From Vermiculatibacterium agrestimuris (lineage in GTDB: Bacteria > Bacillota > Clostridia > Oscillospirales > Oscillospiraceae), in the NCBI RefSeq assembly GCF_943193085.1, contig NZ_CALPCU010000011.1:8962-72961 (forward strand): a DNA stretch of 64,000 nt, written 5' to 3'. The position numbers and the translations under genes were made by a program. This document shows positions 44,763 to 53,122 of this stretch, in pieces (position 1 is the first letter of the stretch; every line of letters starts with the position of its first letter). The notes beneath the pieces were generated by a model that ran no database searches, was not told where the DNA came from, and saw only the letters and a list, made by a program, of their open reading frames with translations.

Positions 44763-46889
44763 TCAACCCAGCAGGGCGGTCAAATTGCAGCTGACGATGA
44801 GGGTGGAGAAGACGATGGAGACAGTGGAGCACAGCTTGATGAGAATGTTCAGGGAGGGGCCGGCGGTGTCCTTAAAGGGATCGCCCACCGTGTCGCCGAT
44901 GACGGCGGCCTTATGCTGCTCGGAGCCCTTGCCTCCATGGGTGCCGGTCTCGATGTACTTCTTGGCGTTATCCCAGGCGCCGCCGGCGTTGGACATGAAC
45001 ACCGCCAGGGCGAAGCCGGAGACGGTGACGCCGCCCAGCAGGCCCACCACGGCCTCAGGGCCCAGCAGAAGGCCGGTGACCACGGGGACGATGATGGCCA
45101 GCAGGGAGGGCTTGACCATCTCGTGAAGGGCGCCCTTGGTGCACAGATCTACGCAGGAGGCGTAGTCCGGGTCGGCGGCGCTGTCCATGATGCCAGGGAT
45201 GTCCCGGAACTGGCGGCGCACCTCCACCACGATGGACTGGGCTGCCCGCTGGACGCCGGACATGGTGAGGGAGGCGAAGACGAAGGTGAGCATCACGCCC
45301 ACGAAGATACCCACCAGCACGGCGGGATTGGTCAGCTCAAGATCGAGCGCGGCGGTCTTGCCCTTGACCACGTCCACATAGCTCACCAGCAGGGCCAGGG
45401 CGGTGAGGGCGGCGGAGCCGATGGCGAAGCCCTTGCCGGTGGCGGCGGTGGTGTTGCCCAGGGAGTCCAGCGCGTCGGTGCGCTCCCGCACCTCGGCGCC
45501 CAGGCCCGCCATCTCGGCGATGCCGCCGGCGTTGTCGGCCACGGGGCCGTAAGCGTCGGTGGCCAGGGTGATGCCCAGGGTGGAGAGCATGCCCACCGCG
45601 GCGATGCCGATGCCGTAGAGGCCCCTGGCGAAGCTGCCCTCATAGAGGGCCTGGTCGGCGGTATTCAGGCTGCCGCCGGCGGCCACGAAGGCCACGATGA
45701 TGGCCACAGAGATGATGACGATGGGGGCGGCGGTAGACTTCATACCCAGGCTCAGGCCGCCGATGATGGTGGTGGCGGAGCCGGTCTCGGTAGCGGCGGC
45801 CAGGGTCTGGGTGGGCTTATAGGTGTCGGAGGTGTAAACCTCGGTAAAGTAGCCAATGGCACAGCCGGCCACCAGGCCGATGAGAATGGCGATGTAAGCC
45901 CGGAAGGAGCCCATGAGCAGGTATGTCACCGGGGCGCACACCACAGCGGCCAGGGCCGCGGCGGAGTAGGTGCCCTTGCGGAGCGTCTGGAGCAGGGAGC
46001 GCTGGTCGGCCTGCTCCCTGGTCTTGATGAGGAAGGAGCCCAGCAGGGAGCACAGCACGCCCACCACGGCCACCGCCAGGGGCAGCAGCATGGCCCGCCA
46101 GGCCAGGCCGTCGGCGGCAAAGGCGGAGGCGCCCAGAGCGAAGGTGGCCAGGATGGAGCCTACATAGCTCTCGTAGAGGTCGGCTCCCATGCCGGCCACG
46201 TCGCCCACATTGTCACCCACATTGTCGGCGATGGTGGCGGGGTTGCGGGGGTCGTCCTCGGGGATGCCGGCCTCCACCTTGCCCACCAGGTCGGCGCCCA
46301 CGTCGGCAGCCTTGGTGTAGATACCGCCGCCCACCCGGGCGAAGAGGGCCATGAAGGAGGCGCCCATGCCAAACATGACCATGGTCTGGGCGATCTGCAC
46401 CGCGTCATATCCGGCGCCATAGCGCAGGATGTGGAACCACACCGTTACGTCCAGAAGGCCCAGGCCCACCACAGTGAAGCCCATGACGGTACCCGAGGAG
46501 AAGGCCACGTTCAGGCCCCGGTTCAGGCTCTCGTGGGCGGCGTTGGCGGTGCGGGCGTTGGAGCTGGTGGCGATTTTCATGCCGATAAAACCGCTCAGGG
46601 CGGAGTAGATGCCGCCGGTGAGGAAGGCGAAGGGGATGAACCAGTTGTCCAGCATCCCGGCATAGGCCAGGCCCAGCAGCAGGGCGAAGACGATCAGAAA
46701 AATGAGAAATACGGTCTTATACTGCCGGCGAAGGTAGGCATTGGCGCCCTGCCGGATGGAGGCGGCCAGTTTTTTCATTCGCTCCGTGCCCTCTGAGAAC
46801 TTCAGAACCTTGTTTCTCTGCATAAAAGCAAAGACGAGCGCCACGACGGCGCCCACAAATCCGATCCAAAACATATCCTCAATGTGCAT
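44763..46889 (-). CDS. hppA: Membrane-bound ion-pumping pyrophosphatase, K+-dependent type
   Basis: The 708-residue protein has about 16 membrane helices and couples hydrolysis of pyrophosphate to export of Na+ and/or H+. Substrate motifs are DVGADLVGKVE and DNVGDNVGDVAGMGADL. The K+ determinant reads GNTTAATGKGFAIG: an Ala where K+-independent enzymes have Lys. It is therefore a K+-dependent enzyme, many of which pump Na+. Such pumps salvage energy from biosynthetic PPi in anaerobes. It has its own promoter and convergent terminator with ldh. Confidence 0.94.
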   Translation of the reverse strand: MHIEDMFWIGFVGAVVALVFAFMQRNKVLKFSEGTERMKKLAASIRQGANAYLRRQYKTVFLIFLIVFALLLGLAYAGMLDNWFIPFAFLTGGIYSALSGFIGMKIATSSNARTANAAHESLNRGLNVAFSSGTVMGFTVVGLGLLDVTVWFHILRYGAGYDAVQIAQTMVMFGMGASFMALFARVGGGIYTKAADVGADLVGKVEAGIPEDDPRNPATIADNVGDNVGDVAGMGADLYESYVGSILATFALGASAFAADGLAWRAMLLPLAVAVVGVLCSLLGSFLIKTREQADQRSLLQTLRKGTYSAAALAAVVCAPVTYLLMGSFRAYIAILIGLVAGCAIGYFTEVYTSDTYKPTQTLAAATETGSATTIIGGLSLGMKSTAAPIVIISVAIIVAFVAAGGSLNTADQALYEGSFARGLYGIGIAAVGMLSTLGITLATDAYGPVADNAGGIAEMAGLGAEVRERTDALDSLGNTTAATGKGFAIGSAALTALALLVSYVDVVKGKTAALDLELTNPAVLVGIFVGVMLTFVFASLTMSGVQRAAQSIVVEVRRQFRDIPGIMDSAADPDYASCVDLCTKGALHEMVKPSLLAIIVPVVTGLLLGPEAVVGLLGGVTVSGFALAVFMSNAGGAWDNAKKYIETGTHGGKGSEQHKAAVIGDTVGDPFKDTAGPSLNILIKLCSTVSIVFSTLIVSCNLTALLG

Positions 46890-46937
46890 AGATCCATCTC
46901 CTTTTTGCGAGGTTTTTGAACCCTTGGTATAAACAAA

Positions 46938-46966
46938 AGTGTATCAAACGAAACTGCACATTTCAA
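46938..46966 (-). promoter_or_regulatory. hppA promoter
   Basis: On the minus strand TTGAAA (46966-46961), 17 bases, TACACT (46943-46938). The start falls near 46931, about 40 bases before the ATG. Confidence 0.7.
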
Positions 46967-47054
46967 GAGAAGAAAAAATTTTGTGAGCCATTTCGGCATA
47001 TATTTCCATAAGTGACAACAATAAGAAAAAGAGAAGAATTTTTTTGTGCAGAAC

Positions 47055-47083
47055 TTGCAAAAACGACGAATCGGTGATATGAT
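47055..47083 (+). promoter_or_regulatory. Promoter of the nucleoside phosphorylase gene
   Basis: TTGCAA at 47055-47060, 17 bases, TATGAT at 47078-47083 with TGA directly upstream. The gap 46890-47135 is AT-rich and otherwise shows only the divergent hppA promoter. Confidence 0.75.
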
Positions 47084-47135
47084 ATACTGTGTAGTTTCTT
47101 TTTTGGACAATTGAGTGAGAAAAGAGGCGGTCTTT

Positions 47136-47906
47136 ATGCAGGAGCATGAGCTGCAATTCCATATCAAATGTAAGGAAGGGGACGTGGGCCGGTACTGTTT
47201 TCTCCCAGGGGATCCCGGCCGGTGCGAGATCATTGCCGCTTACTTTGACGACCCGGTAAAGGTGCAGCAAAACCGGGAGTATGTGGTCTATACCGGCACG
47301 CTTCTGGGGGAGAAGGTCAGCGTCTGTTCCACCGGGATCGGCGGGCCCTCGGCGGTCATCGCCATGGAGGAGCTCCACAATATCGGCGCGGACACCTTCA
47401 TCCGGGTGGGCACCTGCGGCGGCATTGCCCTGAAGGTGCAGTCCGACGATGTGGTCATCGCCACCGGCGCCATCCGCCACGAGGGGGCCAGCCGGGAGTA
47501 CGCCCCCATCGAGTTCCCGGCGGTGAGCGACTATACCGTGCAGGAGGCGCTGGTGCAGGCGGCCAAGAACCTGGGCAAACCCTGGCATGCCGGCGTGGTG
47601 CAGTGCAAGGATTCCTTTTACGGCCAGCACGACCCCAAGCGGATGCCCGTCAGCTATGAGCTGCTGAACAAATGGGAGGCGTGGAAACGGCTGGGGGTAT
47701 TGGCCTCCGAGATGGAGTCCGCCGCCCTGTTCTGCTGCGCCGCCGCTCTGGGTGTGCGGTGCGGCTCCTGTTTCCACGTGATCTGGAACCAGGAGCGGGA
47801 GGCTGCCGGCCTGGATCAGAAAGAGAGCCACGACCTCTCCGCCGCCCTGGAGGTGGGCGTGGAGGCGGTGAAGCTGCTCATCCGGGAAGATCGGGCGAAG
47901 CTCTGA
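47136..47906 (+). CDS. udp: Nucleoside phosphorylase, probably uridine phosphorylase
   Basis: The 256-residue NP-I family phosphorylase cleaves a nucleoside with phosphate to base plus (deoxy)ribose 1-phosphate. Motifs are FLPGDPGRCEIIA, STGIGGPSAVIAMEEL, the phosphate-binding FIRVGTCGG and the ribose/base segment VLASEMESAALF. The GxTxxFxxR-like Q-region of uridine phosphorylases is only partly visible. Uridine is the best guess, with purine nucleosides possible. ATG 47136 follows AAAAGAGG by seven bases. Confidence 0.82.
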   Translation: MQEHELQFHIKCKEGDVGRYCFLPGDPGRCEIIAAYFDDPVKVQQNREYVVYTGTLLGEKVSVCSTGIGGPSAVIAMEELHNIGADTFIRVGTCGGIALKVQSDDVVIATGAIRHEGASREYAPIEFPAVSDYTVQEALVQAAKNLGKPWHAGVVQCKDSFYGQHDPKRMPVSYELLNKWEAWKRLGVLASEMESAALFCCAAALGVRCGSCFHVIWNQEREAAGLDQKESHDLSAALEVGVEAVKLLIREDRAKL

Positions 47907-47927
47907 ACGGAAAAAGAGATCAAAAAA

Positions 47928-47960
47928 ACCAGCTGTTTCTTCGTGAAACAGCTGGTTTTT
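47928..47960. terminator. Bidirectional terminator after the phosphorylase gene
   Basis: ACCAGCTGTTTC (47928-47939) pairs with GAAACAGCTGGT (47945-47956), with A and T tracts on the two sides. The convergent ECF gene ends at 47982. Confidence 0.9.
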
Positions 47961-47981
47961 CGCGCTTTCTGTCCCGGGAGT

Positions 47982-48530
47982 TCAGGCGGCGGCCCGCCGG
48001 TAGGGGGGCTCCAGCACCCCGGCCTTTTCCAGCACCAGCACCAGGCCGGGCAGAAGGATCAGCTGGATGAGGATACCCGGCAGGGCGGTGACGAAGGCGG
48101 CGGTGAGAAAGAGCTCCATGGAGTAGGCCCCCGCCCGGAACACCAGGGCGTTCATCACGCCGTAGACCACCCGGCCGATGACCATCGCGCCGATCAGCTG
48201 GACGTAGAGGTCGAGACTGCGCCGCCCAGTGTGGATCAGGCGGGAGAGAAGTCCGGAAATGAGGCCGTAGGCCGCCAACTCGCAGAGCATGGCGGGCAGA
48301 TAGGCCGCCCCGGGCATCCCGGTGAGCAGGTGGGACAGCAGGGGGGTCAGAACTCCGCAGGCCAGGCCGTAGGGCCAGCCACAGGTGAGGCCGCACAGCA
48401 GCACGGGCAGGTGCATGGGCAGCAGGACGTTCCCCGCATTGGGCACGGCATGGAAGACCTGGGGCAGTACTACCCCCAGGGCCACACAGAGTGCGGCGAA
48501 GACCAGCTGTTTGGTGGAGAATTTCTGCAT
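47982..48530 (-). CDS. ECF transporter substrate-binding (S) component
   Basis: The 182-residue protein has six hydrophobic segments and the ECF S-component style N terminus (KFSTKQLVFAALCVALGVVL) with the A-x-x-x-A helix that docks to EcfT. The middle has LPMHLPVLLCGLTCGWPYG and LTPLLSHLLTGMPG, known in an S-component subgroup of uncertain vitamin. It would share the EcfA-EcfT energising module encoded elsewhere. The substrate is not readable. ATG 48530 follows AAGGAG by seven bases. A structured leader with a terminator precedes it. Confidence 0.85.
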   Translation of the reverse strand: MQKFSTKQLVFAALCVALGVVLPQVFHAVPNAGNVLLPMHLPVLLCGLTCGWPYGLACGVLTPLLSHLLTGMPGAAYLPAMLCELAAYGLISGLLSRLIHTGRRSLDLYVQLIGAMVIGRVVYGVMNALVFRAGAYSMELFLTAAFVTALPGILIQLILLPGLVLVLEKAGVLEPPYRRAAA

Positions 48531-48549
48531 GAAAGGGCTCCTTTCCGTC

Positions 48550-48651
48550 AAAAAAACGCCACGAAGGAGGCTCTCCGGGGAGAGCCTTCGCCTTCGTGGC
48601 GCTGACGTTCGATGACATGGGGATGTAAGGGATGTGCCGCCTTCGTGGCGG
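48550..48651 (-). promoter_or_regulatory. Attenuator-like leader (riboswitch candidate) of the ECF gene
   Basis: On the minus strand, a first hairpin CCGCC-ttcgt-GGCGG type stem (48651-48637) is followed by about 35 unpaired bases. A long terminator comes next: outer stem 48601-48591 with 48567-48557, inner stem 48587-48579 with 48576-48568, then seven T at 48556-48550. The 13 bases CGCCTTCGTGGCG (plus strand) occur at both 48589-48601 and 48638-48650. The early copy can therefore replace the 5' arm of the terminator. It matches no riboswitch consensus I can recall. Confidence 0.65.
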
Positions 48652-48668
48652 TGGTTTTCAGTGAGGGT

Positions 48669-48697
48669 ATCTTATCAAAAATATCCTGAGCTGTCAA
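48669..48697 (-). promoter_or_regulatory. Promoter of the ECF S-component leader
   Basis: On the minus strand TTGACA (48697-48692), 17 bases, TAAGAT (48674-48669). The start falls near 48662, giving a leader of about 130 bases before ATG 48530. The -35 overlaps the stop codon of the upstream acetyltransferase gene. Confidence 0.8.
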
Positions 48698-49302
48698 CCC
48701 TGCCTGTCTCTGCCGTACTGCGCGGCCTGAGCCTCCCAGTAAAGGCGGTCATCCTCGCGGATGGGCCGCAGCACCCGGCAGGGGTTGCCGGCGGCGATGA
48801 CATGGGAGGGGATGTCCTTTGTCACCACACTTCCCGAGCCGATGACCACGTCGTCCCCAATGGTGACCCCCGGATTGACGACGGTGTTGCCGCCGATCCA
48901 CACCGAGGAGCCGATCTTCACCGGCCGGCCGAATTCCAGCTCGGCGTTGCGCACGCCGGCGTCGATGGGGTGGGTGGCGGTGAAGATGCAGACTCTGGGG
49001 GCGATGAACACGTCGTCCCCGATAGTGATGTCGCACACGTCCAGGAAGATACAGTCGCAGTTGGCGTAAAAGTGCTTTCCGATGTGGATGTGGGGGCCGT
49101 AGTCGCAGTGAAAGGGAGGCTCGATCCAGGAGTCCTCTCCAAGGGCGCCCAGCAGTTCCCGGAAAAGCCCCGGGAGCTTTTGCCGGTCTGGTTCGGCGTT
49201 GATGAGCCGGATCAGCTCCCACTTGCGCAGGTGGTCGGCCTCCAGCTCCGGGTCGCTGGCCTTATAGAGCTTGCCGGCGAGCATCCGCTCCTTTTCTGTC
49301 AT
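48694..49302 (-). CDS. Maltose/galactoside O-acetyltransferase family protein
   Basis: The 202-residue left-handed beta-helix acetyltransferase of the LacA/Maa type has the maltose-acetyltransferase N-terminal helix (KERMLAGKLYKASDPEL). The hexapeptide repeats include FLDVCDITIGDDVFIAPRV, the catalytic His segment FTATHPIDAGVR and VWIGGNTVVNPGVTIGDD. It would transfer acetyl from acetyl-CoA to a sugar, with the physiological acceptor unknown. Its ATG overlaps the stop of the kinase gene (ATGA). It is the last gene of a three-gene overlapping operon. Confidence 0.9.
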   Translation of the reverse strand: MTEKERMLAGKLYKASDPELEADHLRKWELIRLINAEPDRQKLPGLFRELLGALGEDSWIEPPFHCDYGPHIHIGKHFYANCDCIFLDVCDITIGDDVFIAPRVCIFTATHPIDAGVRNAELEFGRPVKIGSSVWIGGNTVVNPGVTIGDDVVIGSGSVVTKDIPSHVIAAGNPCRVLRPIREDDRLYWEAQAAQYGRDRQG

Positions 49303-50396
49303 AGGGCCTCCTTTCCCGTGGGCAGGCGGGTGGTGTCCACCGTCACATCGCACTGGTTCTGAATGGAGAGGCCCTGGAAATAGGCCTCCTCCAGAGGGAT
49401 CCAGCGCGTCCGGAACCGCTCCAGCTGCTCCGGGCTCTCCCGGCGGGACAGCCGCCCTTCCTGTACCTCCGGGGAGCAGGTGAAGAAGATATGTACCTGG
49501 GAATACCCGGCCAGAGCGGGGTGGAGGGAATAGCTGCCCTCCACGATGTTGAGCCTGCCGCAGGGAACGCCCCGGGGCGCATCCAGAGTGCCGCTGGAGC
49601 AGTCAAAGGCCCGAAGGGCCACCGCCTCTCCCTGGCTGAGCGGCTCAAAAAGCTCCGCCGCGGCCCGCTCATAGTCCACGTTGCCGCCGGGGGCGGCGAG
49701 CCGCTCGGGGGTGCGCTTTTCCGGGGGGAGGAAGAAGTCGTCCATATGGAAGACCTGGCAGTCGTCAAAGAGCTGGGCGCAACGGGAGGCGAAGGTGGTC
49801 TTCCCCGCGGCGCACCGGCCGTCCACCGCCACCGTCACCGGCCCCGGATGGGCCTGGAGGGCGGCGCCGATGGCCCCCAGGGCGGGGGCGTAGAGGGCCA
49901 GATCCCGGTCGATGACCCGGTAGTGGGGCCTGTAGGCTTCCCGGTAGCCCTCGCTGTGGCGAAGAGGGGGACAGTCGTCCGCCGCGTAAAGGGTCAGAAA
50001 GAGCTCCAGCTCCTGGGCCTCCAAGGGGAGGGCGCCGCCCCAGGCCAGGCCGGAGAGCTCTCCCAGCTTCTGCCACAGGCCCCTGCGGGAACCTCTGGGC
50101 CGGGCGGAGAGGGTGAAGCACCGCTCCAGCAGGGGCAGGTCGTCCCCGGTGAGGCGGCGGGGATCCAGGTGGAACCGGCACAGTCCGCCGCCAATGGCCT
50201 CGGAGAGGTATTCGGGACGGTAATCCTCCTCCCCGGCCTGGGTCAGCTCCGCCTGGAGCCGCTCCAGCGCCTCCCCCTGGGCCACTAAATGGCCGGGGCC
50301 GAACTCGCTCTGGTAGAGGAGCTTCACATAGTCCCGGGGCTCCATACCGGGATACCGCCGGGCGTGGAGGGGCAGGATGGTCTTCAAAACGCTCAT
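49299..50396 (-). CDS. Two-domain uridine-kinase-like protein
   Basis: The 365-residue protein joins an unknown N-terminal domain (about residues 1-175, including EPRDYVKLLYQSEFGPGHLV) to a P-loop kinase domain. The kinase has VAVDGRCAAGKTTFA (Walker A), HMDDFFLPPEKR and NIVEGSYSLHPAL, the pattern of uridine kinase and phosphoribulokinase-like enzymes. Nucleoside or sugar phosphorylation is likely; the exact substrate and the role of the first domain are unknown. Both ends overlap neighbours by four bases (ATGA), so the three genes should be translated together. Confidence 0.8.
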   Translation of the reverse strand: MSVLKTILPLHARRYPGMEPRDYVKLLYQSEFGPGHLVAQGEALERLQAELTQAGEEDYRPEYLSEAIGGGLCRFHLDPRRLTGDDLPLLERCFTLSARPRGSRRGLWQKLGELSGLAWGGALPLEAQELELFLTLYAADDCPPLRHSEGYREAYRPHYRVIDRDLALYAPALGAIGAALQAHPGPVTVAVDGRCAAGKTTFASRCAQLFDDCQVFHMDDFFLPPEKRTPERLAAPGGNVDYERAAAELFEPLSQGEAVALRAFDCSSGTLDAPRGVPCGRLNIVEGSYSLHPALAGYSQVHIFFTCSPEVQEGRLSRRESPEQLERFRTRWIPLEEAYFQGLSIQNQCDVTVDTTRLPTGKEAL

Positions 50397-50806
50397 GGCG
50401 CCACCTCCTGCTCCGCCAGGGAGACCGCGTCCTCCAGTAGCTCCTCCAGCTTGCGGCCGGTGGAGCCCGCCACCAGCACGCCGCAGCTGGACATGGGGAT
50501 GAGGATCCGCCGGGCGTCGGCGGCGGAAATCGCGGCGGCCATGGCGGGGCTGACCTCCCCCATGAGGGCGTTGGCGGAGAGCAGGCCGATGGGGCCCATG
50601 ATAAGGTCGGCGTGGGCGGCGTTATAGCACACGGCGTTCTCTCCGGTGGCACCCTTGTCCGCGCCGGCCCGGAGCATGGCGGAGGTGGCCAGGGCGTTGG
50701 CCCCCACGGCCCAGATCTGGGCCTTTTTCCCCAGCCGGGCCTTGAGCCGGGCCACCAGGTCGGCCCCCAGGCCGCCCCCCTGTCCGTCGATGACGACGAT
50801 CCGCAT
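50393..50806 (-). CDS. DUF3842 family protein
   Basis: The 137-residue soluble protein has a Rossmann-like start (MRIVVIDGQGGGLGADLV) and GANALATSAMLRAGAD, as in DUF3842 proteins of Firmicutes. The Gly-rich loop suggests nucleotide binding. The family has no known function. GAGGAGG precedes ATG 50806. It is the first gene of the overlapping operon with the kinase and acetyltransferase. The 204-base gap up to the plus-strand lipoprotein gene should hold its promoter, which I could not define. Confidence 0.85.
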   Translation of the reverse strand: MRIVVIDGQGGGLGADLVARLKARLGKKAQIWAVGANALATSAMLRAGADKGATGENAVCYNAAHADLIMGPIGLLSANALMGEVSPAMAAAISAADARRILIPMSSCGVLVAGSTGRKLEELLEDAVSLAEQEVAP

Positions 50807-50957
50807 AGCAGTTCCTCCTCTGGCGTGAAGTGAATGAGATATAAGATGTATTATACCGTCTGGAGGAAAAAAGGGCAAGGACTTTGCGCTGACGGCGGAA
50901 AAGGGAGAAAAAGAGGGAAAAAGTTTTGGAGAAGGCATACCATTTTTTTGCGATTTG

Positions 50958-50966
50958 TGGTAAACT
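50958..50966 (+). promoter_or_regulatory. Possible extended -10 before the lipoprotein gene
   Basis: TGG followed by TAAACT at 50961-50966, with no good -35. It lies 45 bases before the ATG at 51011. The rest of the 50807-51010 gap shows nothing else I can name. Confidence 0.35.
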
Positions 50967-51010
50967 GTAAAATTAGTGAAAAAGACTGTTTTCAGAAAGG
51001 GGGCGGCGGG

Positions 51011-52378
51011 ATGAAAAAGGGAAGGATCCAAGTGGTCTTTCTGGCGGCATTTTTGTGCCTTTGCCTGACGGGCTGTTTTTTCCGGGCGGTGGGCGAGCTC
51101 TACACCGTTCCCCAGCCCCCGGCGGATTATAACGCCCTTCAGGCCCGGCTCAGCGAGGTCATCGCCGCCGGCGGCGAGTATGCCGCGCCCCTGTCGGGAG
51201 ACCTGATCCAGTCCGTCCAGCTCCAGGACATGGACGGAGACGGCGTGCAGGAGGCCCTGGCCTTCTTCCGCATGCCCAGTGAGGAGCTACCCCTGAAGAT
51301 CTACATTTTCCGCCAGGTGGGGGAGGAGTACGAGCTGCTCACCCGGGTGGAGGGCGCCGGCGCCGCCATCAACAGTGTGGAATACGTCCAGCTGGACGAC
51401 GAGCCCTTCAAGGAGATCGTGGTCAGCTGGCAGATCAGCGATATCGTCCACTCTCTGGCCGCCTACTCCATCGGCCCCGACCAGGTGGAGGAGCTGCTGC
51501 GCACCGACTACGTCAGCTACAAGACCGCTGATTTGGACGGAGACGGCCAGCAGGAGCTGGTGGTGCTCCGAAACCCGGTGGGCGCGCCGCCCCGGGCGGA
51601 GCTCTACGATTTTGACGGGGTGCTGTCCATGACGGGCTCCGCCCCCCTGTCCGGCGGCATCACGTCGGTGGCCGACGGCGGGATCCGAAGCGGCTACCTG
51701 GTGGATCGGGTGCCCGCGCTCTTCGTCACCTCCTCCTACGCCGAAAATGGCACCATCACCGATATCTTCACCTGCCGGGATGGGAAGCTGAGAAATATCA
51801 CCCTGGATCCCGCCACCGGGGAGAGCGGGGAGACCATTCGCTACTACAACCAGGTCACCGCCAGCGACATCAATGGCGACGGCATCCTGGAGCTGCCCCA
51901 GCCCGTGCCCCTGACCGATTACAAGATCACCACCGCCTCGGTGAATTTCTGGCTCATCCACTGGCGCCAGTTTGACGCGGAGGGCCGGGCGGTGCCGGTA
52001 TTCACCACCTATCAAAACGAGCGGGACGGCTGGTACTTCATCCTGCCGGAGACCTGGGGAGATGATGTGGCCCTCTCCCGGGCCGACCTGCCGGGAGGCG
52101 GGGAGCGGGCGGTGACCTTCTCCCGCTGGGATCGGGGCGGTACGGCGGAGCCGGAGAGCTTCCTCACCATCTACAAGCTCACCGGCACCAACCGCCTGGC
52201 CCGGGCCAAGTCGGGGCAGCGGTTTTTCCTCTTGCCGGCCCAGGAGCCCCTGAATGTGGACAATTTCAACACGATCTATGCCGCCGAGTTCCGGGACGGC
52301 TGGGACTGCGGCCTGACCGAGGACGAGGTGCGGGAGCGGTTCAGGCTCATCACGACAGACTGGTATAACGGATACTGA
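51011..52378 (+). CDS. Lipoprotein with calcium-loop-like repeats
   Basis: The 455-residue lipoprotein (lipobox CLTGC, Cys near residue 20) has three DxDGDGxxE loops: DMDGDGVQEAL, DLDGDGQQELVV and DINGDGILELP. These resemble the calcium-binding blades of FG-GAP or VCBS-type propellers. It should face the outside. It lies 13 bases before a response regulator and histidine kinase. It may therefore be the sensory or output partner of that system, which is inference from position. ATG 51011 follows GAAAGGGGGCGG. The longer upstream frame is rejected. Confidence 0.8.
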   Translation: MKKGRIQVVFLAAFLCLCLTGCFFRAVGELYTVPQPPADYNALQARLSEVIAAGGEYAAPLSGDLIQSVQLQDMDGDGVQEALAFFRMPSEELPLKIYIFRQVGEEYELLTRVEGAGAAINSVEYVQLDDEPFKEIVVSWQISDIVHSLAAYSIGPDQVEELLRTDYVSYKTADLDGDGQQELVVLRNPVGAPPRAELYDFDGVLSMTGSAPLSGGITSVADGGIRSGYLVDRVPALFVTSSYAENGTITDIFTCRDGKLRNITLDPATGESGETIRYYNQVTASDINGDGILELPQPVPLTDYKITTASVNFWLIHWRQFDAEGRAVPVFTTYQNERDGWYFILPETWGDDVALSRADLPGGGERAVTFSRWDRGGTAEPESFLTIYKLTGTNRLARAKSGQRFFLLPAQEPLNVDNFNTIYAAEFRDGWDCGLTEDEVRERFRLITTDWYNGY

Positions 52379-52391
52379 GGAGGTAAGCGCT

Positions 52392-53081
52392 ATGGGAAGA
52401 AAAGTCCTTGTACTGGAGGACGAGACCAATATCCGCTCCTTTGTGGTCATCAACCTGAAGCGGGCGGGCTATGAGACCGTGGAGGCGGGCACCGGGCAGG
52501 AGGCGCTGGAGCAGCTCAAGCGCAACCCCGACGTGAATGTGGCCCTTCTGGATGTGATGCTGCCGGATATGGACGGCTTTGAGGTCTGCCGCCGTATCCG
52601 CTCCAGCAACAGCCGCATCGGCATCATCATGCTCACCGCCCGCACCCAGGAGATGGACAAGGTCACCGGACTGATGACCGGAGCGGACGACTACGTGACC
52701 AAGCCCTTCTCTCCCGCCGAGCTCACCGCCCGCATTGACGCCCTGTGCCGCCGGGCCACCGGGGAGACGGCGGTGGACACCGGGGAGATCTCCCAGCCCC
52801 CCTTCCTTTTGAACACCCGCAACCGCACCCTGGAGAAGAACGGGGCGCGGGTGAAGCTGACCCAGGTGGAGTACGCCATTGTCAAGCTGTTCATGGACAA
52901 CGCCGGCAAGGCCATGAGCCGGGAGGAGATCCTGGACGCGGTGTGGGGCAAGGACTACTTCGGAGAGGTGAAGATCGTGGACGTGAACATCCGCCGTCTG
53001 CGCATCAAGATCGAGGACGACCCCACCAACCCCACCTATATCACCACGGTCTGGGGCTACGGCTATAAGTGGGGCTTCTGA
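52392..53081 (+). CDS. OmpR/PhoB-type response regulator
   Basis: The 229-residue protein has a receiver domain with the acidic pocket LEDE, the phospho-acceptor VALLDVMLPDMDGF, MLTART and the Lys switch YVTKPFSP. A winged-helix effector follows, ending in IRRLRIKIEDDPTNPTYI and VWGYGYKWG. It is paired with the kinase 41 bases downstream. The target genes are unknown; the upstream lipoprotein is a natural candidate. GGAGG precedes the ATG. Confidence 0.95.
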   Translation: MGRKVLVLEDETNIRSFVVINLKRAGYETVEAGTGQEALEQLKRNPDVNVALLDVMLPDMDGFEVCRRIRSSNSRIGIIMLTARTQEMDKVTGLMTGADDYVTKPFSPAELTARIDALCRRATGETAVDTGEISQPPFLLNTRNRTLEKNGARVKLTQVEYAIVKLFMDNAGKAMSREEILDAVWGKDYFGEVKIVDVNIRRLRIKIEDDPTNPTYITTVWGYGYKWGF

Positions 53082-53122
53082 AAATACGCTGTTTTTGACA
53101 GAAAAAGGAGGAGGTGGCGGAT

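Noticed and set aside
44496..46796. 766-codon plus-strand frame opposite hppA
   Set aside because: Glycine-rich repetitive translation is the complement of membrane-helix codons of hppA; no start context or domain.
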